A DNA stretch of 64,000 nt, taken from positions 41,556 to 105,555 of the forward strand of contig CAJUCE010000017.1 in the NCBI GenBank assembly GCA_910584865.1, read 5' to 3'. Below the pieces are notes generated by a model. It was not told the DNA's origin, did not search any database, and saw only the letters and a list, made by a program, of their open reading frames with translations. This document shows positions 53,793 to 62,453 of the stretch, one piece after another (positions within the stretch are counted from its first letter, which is position 1; the number at the start of each line of letters is the position of its first letter). This stretch comes from an uncultured Acetatifactor sp. (lineage in GTDB: Bacteria > Bacillota > Clostridia > Lachnospirales > Lachnospiraceae). The position numbers were made by a program, and so were the translations under genes.

Positions 53793-54209
53793 CTACTCGG
53801 CCAGAATGGTAAGCCGGCAGCGGGAAACCGGTATTCCCTGAGAACTCAGAATATAATCAATCCGGACCTGCAGACGGTCCCGTTCGGTTTGGATATCCAG
53901 ATTCTGGGTAGATAGCTCCATTTTCAGGCTGCCGAAGGGGGTGGTATAGTCTGTCAGATATTCCTTACCCGGTTCAAAAACCATGCGGGTATTGATTTCC
54001 CCGCGTCTTGTCAGCTCCAGAAGCTTTGGTTTTAGTTTGATTTTGTTTTTAGTGACAGAATGGGTCTCTCGGGAAGTTTCCTCATAGAGGAGGTATAATA
54101 CGCCGTCTTTTTCATAGAACTGTCCCGGAGCATGGGTTGTGGTCACGTATTCTTCTCCGGATTCATCCCGCTGGATTCCTGTCAGTGTGAGTCGGATGTT
54201 TTTCTCCAT
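53793..54209 (-). CDS. DUF1934 (YwiB-like) beta-barrel protein
   Basis: A 138-residue protein with alternating strands and no membrane helix: IRLTLTGIQRDE at the start, YLLYEETSRETHSVTKNKIKLK in the middle, and GSLKMELSTQNLDI near 90. These fit the lipocalin-like DUF1934 family, which has no assigned enzyme activity. It follows murI by 15 bp and is the last gene of that operon. Confidence 0.8.
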   Translation of the reverse strand: MEKNIRLTLTGIQRDESGEEYVTTTHAPGQFYEKDGVLYLLYEETSRETHSVTKNKIKLKPKLLELTRRGEINTRMVFEPGKEYLTDYTTPFGSLKMELSTQNLDIQTERDRLQVRIDYILSSQGIPVSRCRLTILAE

Positions 54210-54224
54210 TAGTATATCTCCCGG

Positions 54225-55079
54225 TCAGTATTGTTCAATCGGAATCGTTCTGGCGGACAGGATACCATATTTAATGATAGAATTGGCGAAGGTGACAAAT
54301 TTCTCCGCTTTGTCGCTGACATAGAACTGATAGCGATTGCCTCCCAGCCTGGGCGGTTCCAGATTCAACAGATCCATTTCGGCCAGCATATTCCGAAGCT
54401 CTCTGGCAGTCTCATATGCCGGATTGACCAGTGTGACGCCGTTCCCCATGATTCTGCCCAAAGTGGAGCGAATCAGGGGATAATGGGTACATCCCAGTAT
54501 CAGTGTATCGATATTGATATCAATCAGCTCAGTCAGGTATCGTCTTGCAATTTCATCCGTAACCGGATCTTCCAGCAGGCCCTCTTCTACCAGCGGGACC
54601 AGGAGGGGACAGGCTTTCCCATAGATCGTTACATTTTTATTTAATTCCCGTATGTAATCCGTGTAAATCTGACTGCCTATGGTGGCCTCTGTGGCGATGA
54701 CGCCTATCCGTCCGTTCCTGGTTACCTCCGCCGCCATTTTGGCGCCGGGCTTCACTACCCCGATGATGGGGATATCGAGATTCTTCTCCAGGGTATCCAG
54801 GGCATAGGCGCTGGCAGTATTGCAGGCCACAACAATGGTTTTCACCTGAAAGGTCATTAAAAAACGCACTATCTGTTCGGAGAAACGGGTGACGGTTTCC
54901 TGGGATTTACTGCCGTAGGGAACCCGGGCCGTATCTCCGAAGTAAATGATATTTTCATTGGGAATCTGCCGCATAATCTCACGCACTACGGTGAGTCCCC
55001 CCACACCGGAATCAAATACACCGATGGGGGCAGCTCTGTGCAGATTATTTTGATTGATCCTGTTTTTGGTTTCGTTCAT
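54225..55079 (-). CDS. murI: Glutamate racemase
   Basis: About 284 residues: PIGVFDSGVGGLTVVREI near 16, YFGDTARVPYG, first catalytic Cys in VVACNTASAYALD near 88, and second Cys in LILGCTHYPLI near 198. It makes D-glutamate for peptidoglycan. ATG 55079 follows GGGAGG; the longer frame lies inside the upstream gene, which overlaps by 35 bp. Confidence 0.93.
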   Translation of the reverse strand: MNETKNRINQNNLHRAAPIGVFDSGVGGLTVVREIMRQIPNENIIYFGDTARVPYGSKSQETVTRFSEQIVRFLMTFQVKTIVVACNTASAYALDTLEKNLDIPIIGVVKPGAKMAAEVTRNGRIGVIATEATIGSQIYTDYIRELNKNVTIYGKACPLLVPLVEEGLLEDPVTDEIARRYLTELIDINIDTLILGCTHYPLIRSTLGRIMGNGVTLVNPAYETARELRNMLAEMDLLNLEPPRLGGNRYQFYVSDKAEKFVTFANSIIKYGILSARTIPIEQY

Positions 55080-55416
55080 GGAGCGCCTCCCAAAATGAGC
55101 CGAGATCGGTGAGCAGTTTGCTCTGGAATGTAATCTGATCCCGTTCGGCATTTAAAAGTTCAAGATAAAGATTGTCGTCGAAGCACCGGTTTCGGGATTC
55201 GCGGCCGGAGGTACCTTTTTGGGTTGCTGTGTCGATCACCACAGTGTCCGGAGTGAGCGCCAGCTCCGGATAGAGCAGGCCCCACCAGCCCAGGGCCGCA
55301 CACAGGCCAGCCGTAATCCGAAGACCCATCCATTTCCGGAAATTGTTCTTATTCCGGGGAATGTCCCTTTTCGATAGAATGCTTTTTATCCATAATATGC
55401 TTTTTTCCCGTTTCAT
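55045..55416 (-). CDS. Small membrane protein upstream of murI
   Basis: A 123-residue protein with a basic N-terminus and one or two membrane segments (GLRITAGLCAALGWWGLLYPELAL, about 31-54), then a hydrophilic tail with an RNRCFDDNLYLELL segment. AAAGGAG lies eight bases before the ATG. It overlaps the start of murI by 35 bp, which indicates coupled translation. I recognise no family. Confidence 0.65.
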   Translation of the reverse strand: MKREKSILWIKSILSKRDIPRNKNNFRKWMGLRITAGLCAALGWWGLLYPELALTPDTVVIDTATQKGTSGRESRNRCFDDNLYLELLNAERDQITFQSKLLTDLGSFWEALHERNQKQDQSK

Positions 55417-55490
55417 ACGCTATACTCCTTTTCCTTTTTCAGGAGTATAGCCTGACTGCCGCGTTTTATTCCTGCGGACAATTACGGGAT

Positions 55491-56180
55491 TTATACTTTT
55501 TCCGTCAGGGATCTGCTTTTGGTATCCAGACGGATCTGGCGCATGATGGCTTTTTTCTGATTGTCGATATGGGTTTTGGCAGCGGCCGCGGCGGTATCCT
55601 TATCCTTGTTCAGGATGCTCTGGTAGATGATTCTGTGTTCTTTGATCAATGTTTCATGCTGATGGCTGTCCTTGATATATTCAAAGCGGTAGCGGTACAT
55701 TTGTTCGGAGAGATTATTTACCAGCTGGATCAGACGCTGATTTCCGGTAGCCTGTACAATAATGTCATGGAGGGATACATCCGCCTGGGCGATTTTTTTC
55801 ACATCCCCGGTATCTACACATTGCTCAAAGACTTCGCAGGCGTACTTCAATGAGGTGAGCCCTTCCTCCGTAATCCGGTCACAGGCCAGTTCGGCGCAGA
55901 GTGCGTCCAGGGTCCGCCGGACTTCCAGGACATCGCTCATACTCTTTTCCGTAATCTGAGCCACTTCCGCTCCCCGTCTGGGAAACATGGTTACCAGACC
56001 TTCCAGCTCCAGTCTGCGGATGGCTTCCCGTACCGGCGTGCGGCTCACACCCAGTTTATCCGCCAGATGAATCTCCATCAGGCGTTCGCCGGGTTTCAAT
56101 TCACCGGTTAAAATGGATTGACGTAATGTATAGAAGACCACATCCCGAAGCGGGAGATCTGCCTGTAGAGAATTCTGCAT
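55491..56180 (-). CDS. GntR-family (FCD) transcriptional regulator
   Basis: About 229 residues. The winged helix (about 10-75) has LRDVVFYTLRQSILTGELKPGERLME and LGVSRTPVREAIRRLELEGLV. The C-terminal FCD effector domain has EVRRTLDALCAELACD and HDIIVQATGNQRL, whose acidic/His residues usually bind a metal and a carboxylic acid. ATG 56180 is the family-like start (MQNSLQADLPLRD), although the SD is weak. The target genes are not evident. Confidence 0.87.
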   Translation of the reverse strand: MQNSLQADLPLRDVVFYTLRQSILTGELKPGERLMEIHLADKLGVSRTPVREAIRRLELEGLVTMFPRRGAEVAQITEKSMSDVLEVRRTLDALCAELACDRITEEGLTSLKYACEVFEQCVDTGDVKKIAQADVSLHDIIVQATGNQRLIQLVNNLSEQMYRYRFEYIKDSHQHETLIKEHRIIYQSILNKDKDTAAAAAKTHIDNQKKAIMRQIRLDTKSRSLTEKV

Positions 56181-56405
56181 ATCGATACCCGTGCCTTTCC
56201 TGTAATCTGCCTGCCGCCCGGATCTACGGAACGGTTCCGTGATCCGGGACCGGGACTGCGCAGTATATGCTGCCTTTTGCCACAGGAAGCAGGTGCTGCT
56301 TCCCATGACCAAATTTTTATCGGAAGCGGAAGACATGCTCCTGATAAGTTATCTTATGTGCCTTTTGTGTTTTAGAGACCTGAAATTTTCCTGAACACTT
56401 CCAGG

Positions 56406-57263
56406 TCAATGCGCCTCCGTTAAGAAAAGCTCTTTTGCACAAGCTTCTTCTTTCATGATCCGGTAAGCCTTCTGTGCCGTATCTTCCTTCTCAAAAATGC
56501 CGAAGACGGTGGGGCCGCTGCCGCTCATCAGACTGCCTGCCGCACCCAGCCGAAGCATTCTTTCCTTGAGGGCGGCGATCACCGGATGATCTCTAATCGT
56601 GACGATCTCCAGCACATTTTCCATGCGTTCTAAAATTCCCCCAAGATTCCCGGCTTTTATGGAATCCGCCATCCCGTCGATATCAGGGTGATGGGGAATG
56701 GCCATGGCGTCCAGCCGGGTGTAGACATAGGGGGTGGAGACGGAAGCCTCGGGCTTCGCCACCAGAACAAGACAGGCAGGGAGGGATGGGAGGGGCGTGA
56801 GCTTTTCGCCGATCCCTTCCGCCAGGGCTGTACCGCCCAGAATACAATAGGGGACATCCGCGCCGATTGCGGCCCCCTCCTCCATGAGACGGGACAGGGG
56901 GAGATTCAGTTCAAATAGATGGTTCATGGCTTTGATTGTTGCCGCCGCATCCGTGCTTCCGCCTGCAAGCCCTGCCGCAATGGGAATCTTTTTGTTAAGA
57001 TGGACGCGCAGTCCTTTGCAGATGCCGTATGTTTTCATCATATGGCCGGCGGCTTTATAGATCAGATTCTTTTCGTCCAGAGGGAGTGTTTTGTTGTCCG
57101 TGGTGATGACAATATCCCCACCCGCCCGTTCGAAGACGAGTTCGTCATAAATACCGATCTGCTGCATGATCATCCGAACCTGATGATATCCGTTGGGCAG
57201 CCTGCCGGTGACGTCCAGTCCCAAATTGATTTTTGCATAAGCCTTTGTTCGATATGTTTCCAT
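56406..57263 (-). CDS. ispE: 4-diphosphocytidyl-2-C-methyl-D-erythritol kinase
   Basis: A 285-residue GHMP kinase: AYAKINLGLDVTGRLPNGYHQV at 8-29, ATP-binding IPIAAGLAGGSTDAAAT near 91, and LMSGSGPTVFGIF near 250. It phosphorylates CDP-methylerythritol in the MEP isoprenoid pathway. GGGAGG lies nine bases before the ATG. The neighbouring regulator is probably unrelated. Confidence 0.94.
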   Translation of the reverse strand: METYRTKAYAKINLGLDVTGRLPNGYHQVRMIMQQIGIYDELVFERAGGDIVITTDNKTLPLDEKNLIYKAAGHMMKTYGICKGLRVHLNKKIPIAAGLAGGSTDAAATIKAMNHLFELNLPLSRLMEEGAAIGADVPYCILGGTALAEGIGEKLTPLPSLPACLVLVAKPEASVSTPYVYTRLDAMAIPHHPDIDGMADSIKAGNLGGILERMENVLEIVTIRDHPVIAALKERMLRLGAAGSLMSGSGPTVFGIFEKEDTAQKAYRIMKEEACAKELFLTEAH

Positions 57264-57346
57264 TATCTGCCTCCCGAAAATGATGCGCCGGATAGTTTTT
57301 TTGCCGGAATGCCTTTCTCGGAATATTTTCCGTGCTGTGGGCTTTT

Positions 57347-57826
57347 TTATTTCAGTGGCTTTGCACCGGCTTTTTCCTGTGCCATCTCGAGGGCTCTTCT
57401 GAAGCGGCTCTTTTTCTTGGCAGGGATTGCCTCAGTCTGTTTGCCGTGCAGTCCCTTTACATTGAGAACATAGATTCCGCTTACTACAGCCTTCACGTCT
57501 TTTTTTACAGGAACGGAATCGAAAATTTTGTCGTCGCAGATCAGGGATATGATCTTAGGGCCGACTTTGGCCTTGATGATGGGCAGCTTGGAACCGCGCA
57601 TTAGCTTGGGCGTCTGTTCCATAACGATTGCGGGCAGACCCGCATCCCGCAGCTTCATTCTCTTTTTATCGATGATCAGCATGGAGACGGTCTGTTTGTT
57701 GGCTTCCAGCATTTCCTGCTGCTGTTGCTGCTTTTTCTGGGCCTTTTTCCCCAGAAAATAAAGTGCGATCACCAATGCGGTGAGCACAACCGCGATCACG
57801 ATCAATACGATCACCCATGTCTTCAT
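57347..57826 (-). CDS. Conserved hypothetical single-pass membrane protein
   Basis: A 159-residue protein with an N-terminal helix (VIVLIVIAVVLTALVIALYFL, 5-25), a Gln/Lys-rich stretch, and a soluble domain with LIIDKKRMKLRDAGLPAIV and GPKIISLICDDKIFDSVPVK. The C-terminus is basic. I have seen this type as an uncharacterised protein in Clostridia, but no domain is assigned. Strong SD AAGGAGG. It lies 83 bp upstream of ispE on the same strand. Confidence 0.7.
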   Translation of the reverse strand: MKTWVIVLIVIAVVLTALVIALYFLGKKAQKKQQQQQEMLEANKQTVSMLIIDKKRMKLRDAGLPAIVMEQTPKLMRGSKLPIIKAKVGPKIISLICDDKIFDSVPVKKDVKAVVSGIYVLNVKGLHGKQTEAIPAKKKSRFRRALEMAQEKAGAKPLK

Positions 57827-57947
57827 AAACGATAAGCCTCCTTCGGTATCTTTTCTGCTTTTTATTCTAGCACAACTTCCTGTGGATAAGCAACTAAAAT
57901 TAAGGTATAATCATAAATAGTTGTATAGAAAAGGACTTTCCATCGGG

Positions 57948-58063
57948 AAATGAATGTGGTATAATGTTGACCCAAAAGAAAATCGGGTCAACTTCTGATT
58001 CCATATGCGCAGGGCGCATGTAATTATGGTATAATGTTGACCCAAAAGGAAATCGGGAAGGAA
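57948..58063 (+). promoter_or_regulatory. Duplicated promoter and structured leader of asnS
   Basis: GGTATAATGTTGACCCAAAAG occurs twice, 70 bp apart (TATAAT at 57960-57965 and 58030-58035). The first copy forms GTTGACCC/GGGTCAAC (8 bp), followed by TTCTGATTCC and an ATGCGC/GCGCAT hairpin, resembling the lysK leader. -35 boxes are weak. Confidence 0.6.
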
Positions 58064-58109
58064 AACAGCACAATATTATGAACTGAGATGTGCGGAAATG
58101 AGGAGAAAT

Positions 58110-59501
58110 ATGCAATTGACAGATTTGAGAGACCTTTATCGCAGCCGTGAGAAGTATATCGATAAAGAGGTGACCGTCGGCGGCTGGGTCAGAAGCAACA
58201 GGGATTCCAAGAATTTCGGCTTTCTGATGATTAATGACGGTACCTTTTTTGAGCCGCTGCAGGTAGTGTATGGGGATGGACTTCCCAATTTTACACAGCT
58301 GTGCAGGATGAACGTGGGAGCCGCTTTGATTATAAGGGGGACGATAGTAGCGACGCCGGGAGCGAAGCAGCCGTTTGAGATGCAGGCGGCGGAGGTTATG
58401 GTGGAGGGACCTTCCGCGGCGGATTATCCCCTGCAGAAGAAGCGTCATTCCTTTGAATATCTGAGGACCATTTCCCACCTGCGTCCCAGGACCAATACCT
58501 TTCAGGCAGTATTCCGGGTCAGGTCTTTAATTGCGTACGCCATTCACAGCTTTTTCATGGAGAGGGGGTTTGTCTATGTCCACACGCCGCTGATCACGGG
58601 AAGCGACTGCGAGGGAGCGGGAGAGATGTTCCAGGTAACCACGCTGGATCTGAACAATGTACCCAAAACGGCGGACGGCAGGGTGGATTTCAGCCAGGAT
58701 TTTTTCGGGAAACCGACAAATCTCACCGTTAGCGGGCAGCTGAATGTGGAAACCTACGCTTTTGCTTTTAAAAACGTATATACTTTCGGCCCCACCTTCC
58801 GGGCGGAGAATTCCAACACCACCCGTCATGCGGCGGAGTTCTGGATGATCGAGCCGGAGATGGCTTTTGCCGATTTGAAGGATGACATGCTTCTGGCCGA
58901 GGCTATGCTGAAATATATTATCCGTTATGTGCTGGAAAATGCGCCGGAGGAGATGGCGTTCTTTAATCAGTTTGTGGACAAGGGATTGTTGGAGCGCCTG
59001 GAGCATGTGGCTGCTTCGGATTTCGCCCATGTGACCTACACGGAGGCCATCGGGATATTGGAGAAGCATAACGACGCATTTGACTACAAAGTATCCTGGG
59101 GCTGCGATCTGCAGACGGAGCATGAGAGGTATCTCACGGAGGAGGTCTTTAAGCGCCCTGTATTTGTGACGGATTATCCCAAGGAGATCAAGGCGTTTTA
59201 TATGAAGCTGAATGAGGACGGCAAAACGGTGGCGGCCATGGACTGTCTGGTGCCCGGTATCGGAGAGATCATCGGCGGCAGCCAGCGCGAGGATAAACTG
59301 GAGCTTTTGGAGCGGAGAATGGATGAACTGGGGCTGAATCGGGAAGACTATGCATTCTATCTTGATCTGCGCAGGTTCGGGTCCGTACGGCACGCAGGTT
59401 TCGGACTTGGATTTGAGAGATGCGTGATGTATCTGACAGGGATGAGCAATATCCGGGATGTGGTGCCTTTCCCCAGAACAGTGAAGAACTGTGATCTGTA
59501 A
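58110..59501 (+). CDS. asnS: Asparaginyl-tRNA synthetase
   Basis: About 463 residues. The N-terminal OB-fold anticodon domain has VTVGGWVRSNRDSKNFGFL. The class II core has motif 1 around FMERGFVYVHTPLITGSDCEGAGEMFQV, motif 2 FGPTFRAENSNTTRHAAEFWMIEPE and motif 3 GFGLGFERCVMYLTG. It lacks the aspartyl-specific insertion. The ATG at 58110 follows GAGGAG; the in-frame ATG 58098 has no SD. The leader resembles that of lysK. Confidence 0.93.
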   Translation: MQLTDLRDLYRSREKYIDKEVTVGGWVRSNRDSKNFGFLMINDGTFFEPLQVVYGDGLPNFTQLCRMNVGAALIIRGTIVATPGAKQPFEMQAAEVMVEGPSAADYPLQKKRHSFEYLRTISHLRPRTNTFQAVFRVRSLIAYAIHSFFMERGFVYVHTPLITGSDCEGAGEMFQVTTLDLNNVPKTADGRVDFSQDFFGKPTNLTVSGQLNVETYAFAFKNVYTFGPTFRAENSNTTRHAAEFWMIEPEMAFADLKDDMLLAEAMLKYIIRYVLENAPEEMAFFNQFVDKGLLERLEHVAASDFAHVTYTEAIGILEKHNDAFDYKVSWGCDLQTEHERYLTEEVFKRPVFVTDYPKEIKAFYMKLNEDGKTVAAMDCLVPGIGEIIGGSQREDKLELLERRMDELGLNREDYAFYLDLRRFGSVRHAGFGLGFERCVMYLTGMSNIRDVVPFPRTVKNCDL

Positions 59502-59566
59502 TCCCCTGTTTGCCAGTTTACAATTTCTTAATATTTTGCATGGTGAAAAATTGCGGGAAATGTGAT

Positions 59567-60946
59567 ATGCTTAAAACTATGAGAAGAGCAGATAAAAAAA
59601 GAATCAATTTCATAGCAGGCGTTACTTTACTGGCGGTATGTGTATGCGTTGCGGGGGATACGCCAATGGCTGCCCGGGCCAGCTCGGTTTCCGAAATTCA
59701 GGGCCAGATCAATCAGCACACCAATGAACTGGATAAGATCAACAGCCAGATTGTGGCCTTGGAGAGCGAGCAGGATATCCTGCAGGAGCAGATGGACGAT
59801 CTGAATGCCGAGATTGTCAATATGATGAGTACGATCAGCCTGAAGGAAGACGAGATCAAGGCAAAGGAAGAGGAGATCGCCTTGAAGGAGGACGAGATCC
59901 GGGCCAAGGAAGAGGAGATTGCCCGAAAGCAGCAGGAGATCGTACAGACCGAGGAAGAGTACAAGGCTGCCATGAAGCGGGAGGAAGAACAGAGGGAGAA
60001 TATGGCTGTCTGTGCCCGGATGATTTATGAGCGGGGCGAGGATTCTTACCTGGATGCCATTTTGGGGGGCAAGGGACTTTCGGATATTCTGAACCAGATG
60101 GACCGCGTGGAAAAGGTACAGGAATATGAGAATGCCATGCTGCTGGAATATATCGAAGTGAAGAACCAGGTCCATGAACTGTGGCTGAAGCTGGAGGATG
60201 AGAAGGCACAGCTGGAGGAGGACAGAAAGCAGCTGGAGGCAGATAAGGAACAGCTGCAGGCGGACAGGCAGCAGCTGGAGGCGGATAAGGCACAGCTGCA
60301 GGAAGAGAAGGCCAGCCTGGACGGAATGCTGGCTAAGAAAAAGCAGGAATCCGCAAACTATGAGGCCGAAATCAAGAAGGCGAGACAGGCAGCGGCCGTG
60401 GCGAAAAAGATTCTGCAGCAGGATAAGGCAAATCTGGCCAGGGCTCAGGCAGCGGCGTCCAACGCTGCGTCCGGAGGCGGAAATAGCGGAAGCAGCGGAG
60501 GCGGGAATAACGGAGGCAGCGGAGGCGGAAGCAACGGAGGAGGCAGTACGTCTAACGGCGCGGGAGTTGTGGCAGGTTCCTCCGGCAGCGCCAAAGGGAA
60601 GGAAATTGCGCAATATGCCCTGCAGTATGTGGGTAATCCCTATGTATCCGGAGGGACAAGTCTCACCGGCGGAGCGGATTGTTCCGGTTTTACTTACCGG
60701 GTATACAGCGATTTCGGGTATTCGATTTCCAGGACATCCTACCAGCAGCGGAATAACGGAATCGGGGTGAGCTACAGTGATGCTCAGCCGGGTGATATAA
60801 TCTGCTATGAGGGGCATGTGGGAATCTATATCGGCGATGGATTGATCGTCCATGCCAGCAATAGCAATCCTTATCCCAGCGGCGGGATCAAGGTCAGCCA
60901 GGCACAATACAGAACGATTCTGGGAGTGCGCAGGATCGTGAATTAA
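59567..60946 (+). CDS. CwlO-like secreted NlpC/P60 endopeptidase
   Basis: About 459 residues. An export signal (about 15-40, ending in an AARA-like site) is followed by long coiled coils (about 40-300) containing repeated KEEEIALKEDEI and LQADRQQLEADK units. A Gly/Ser/Asn linker comes next, then an NlpC/P60 domain (about 345-459) with the catalytic Cys in GADCSGFT and His in GHVGIYIG. It hydrolyses gamma-D-Glu-diaminopimelate peptide bonds in the wall. The start is uncertain; ATG 59567 has a weak GGGAAA. Confidence 0.88.
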   Translation: MLKTMRRADKKRINFIAGVTLLAVCVCVAGDTPMAARASSVSEIQGQINQHTNELDKINSQIVALESEQDILQEQMDDLNAEIVNMMSTISLKEDEIKAKEEEIALKEDEIRAKEEEIARKQQEIVQTEEEYKAAMKREEEQRENMAVCARMIYERGEDSYLDAILGGKGLSDILNQMDRVEKVQEYENAMLLEYIEVKNQVHELWLKLEDEKAQLEEDRKQLEADKEQLQADRQQLEADKAQLQEEKASLDGMLAKKKQESANYEAEIKKARQAAAVAKKILQQDKANLARAQAAASNAASGGGNSGSSGGGNNGGSGGGSNGGGSTSNGAGVVAGSSGSAKGKEIAQYALQYVGNPYVSGGTSLTGGADCSGFTYRVYSDFGYSISRTSYQQRNNGIGVSYSDAQPGDIICYEGHVGIYIGDGLIVHASNSNPYPSGGIKVSQAQYRTILGVRRIVN

Positions 60947-60952
60947 AACAGG

Positions 60953-60995
60953 GCCCACAAAACAGGCAGAGAAAAGAAGCGTCTGTAGTGTGGGC
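60953..60995 (+). terminator. Probable terminator after the NlpC/P60 gene
   Basis: GCCCACA pairs with TGTGGGC over a 29-base loop, followed by GTTTCC. The T run is short. Confidence 0.4.
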
Positions 60996-61067
60996 GTTTC
61001 CTGTGCGGATATCCGTCTATACTACGAAGAATTGAAATAAATATGTAGGAAATGAGGTTTGATATCA

Positions 61068-62429
61068 GTGAAAATAATAATTGCCGGCAATGGCAAGGTG
61101 GGGGCTGCGCTGACCCGCCAGCTTTCTGCCGAGGGTGATGAGCTGACACTGATAGATTCCAATTTAAAGGTACTGGAATCCAGCGAAGAGCGCTATGATA
61201 TTATGGTGGTGCAGGGAAACTGCGCTTCCATGGATGTACTGAGACAGGCGGGCGTGAAGGAGGCGGATCTGCTGATTGCAATGGCAGGCGCGGATGAGGT
61301 GAATCTGCTTTGCTGCATGACCGCGCATGCAATGAATGCCAATATACACACCATTGCCAGGGTGTGCAATCCCCAGTATATGGATCAGATCTTTGCCATG
61401 AGGGAAATGTTCGGATTATCCATGGCGGTGAATCCGGAGCGGCAGGCGGCCGTGGAAATCGAGCGTCTCCTGAAATACCCCGGATTTCTGAAGCGGGATA
61501 CCTTTACAAAGGGGCGTGTGGAGATTGTGGAGCTGCGCATCGACGGACGCAGCAAGCTCTGCAATGTGGCTCTGAATGATATGTACGGCATTGTCAAATG
61601 TAAGATACTGGTCTGTGCCGTGCTGCGGGAAGGGAGGGCGATAGCGCCCAACGGCAATTTCATACTCCGCGAGGGGGATCGGATCTTTGTTACGGCCTTT
61701 ACCAATACGCTGACCATCCTGTTAAAAAATCTGGGAATAATTACGCATAAGGCAAAGCGGGTGATTGTCTGTGGGGGCGGGCGTGTCAGTTATTATCTGG
61801 CGAAACAGCTGGAATCCAGCGGTATCAAAATCCAGATCATCGAGGAGGATGCCGAGCGGTGCAGACAGCTGGCGGCGCAGCTTCCCAGCACATGCGTCAT
61901 CCAGGGCGACGCAAGTAATCAGCTGCTGCTGGAGCAGGAGGGGGTGTCAGGCTGCGATGCGCTGGTGACTCTGACAGGGCTGGATGAACTGAATATGATT
62001 ATTTCGCTCTACGGCGCCAGCTGTAAAGTACCGCAGGTCATCACGAAGCTGGGACATATCGAAAATACGGATATACTGGGAAATCTGTCTCTGGACAGTG
62101 TGATTTCCCCCAAGGAGCTGTGCTGTAATACCATCGTACAGTATGTGCGTGCCATGAAAAATCAGACAGGCGCCGCCCTGACCGTACACACCATTGCAGA
62201 CGGACAGGCGGAGGCTATGGAATTTCTGGTGGACGGAAAGGTTCGGCATTGCGGAGTGCCTTTGAAAAATCTGAAGCTGAAGAAGGGAGTGCTTGTGGTG
62301 TGTATCGCCAAGGGTGCGAAGATGGAGATTCCGAACGGAGATTCCTTCTTCCAAAGCGGAGATATCGTCTATATCGTGACCAGCAAAGGGAAGAATATTT
62401 TTCAGCTGAACGATATATTTGAATCGTAA
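61068..62429 (+). CDS. trkA: Trk potassium uptake regulatory NAD-binding subunit
   Basis: About 453 residues with two tandem RCK modules: Rossmann KIIIAGNGKVGAALTRQL at the N-terminus and RVIVCGGGRVSYYLAKQL near 230, each followed by a TrkA-C domain. It controls the TrkH channel encoded 24 bp downstream. GTG 61068 fits the family start (VKIIIAGNG) better than the in-frame TTG 61059. Confidence 0.92.
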   Translation: MKIIIAGNGKVGAALTRQLSAEGDELTLIDSNLKVLESSEERYDIMVVQGNCASMDVLRQAGVKEADLLIAMAGADEVNLLCCMTAHAMNANIHTIARVCNPQYMDQIFAMREMFGLSMAVNPERQAAVEIERLLKYPGFLKRDTFTKGRVEIVELRIDGRSKLCNVALNDMYGIVKCKILVCAVLREGRAIAPNGNFILREGDRIFVTAFTNTLTILLKNLGIITHKAKRVIVCGGGRVSYYLAKQLESSGIKIQIIEEDAERCRQLAAQLPSTCVIQGDASNQLLLEQEGVSGCDALVTLTGLDELNMIISLYGASCKVPQVITKLGHIENTDILGNLSLDSVISPKELCCNTIVQYVRAMKNQTGAALTVHTIADGQAEAMEFLVDGKVRHCGVPLKNLKLKKGVLVVCIAKGAKMEIPNGDSFFQSGDIVYIVTSKGKNIFQLNDIFES

Positions 62430-62453
62430 ATCAGGATAGGTGCGAGGCGTGCT

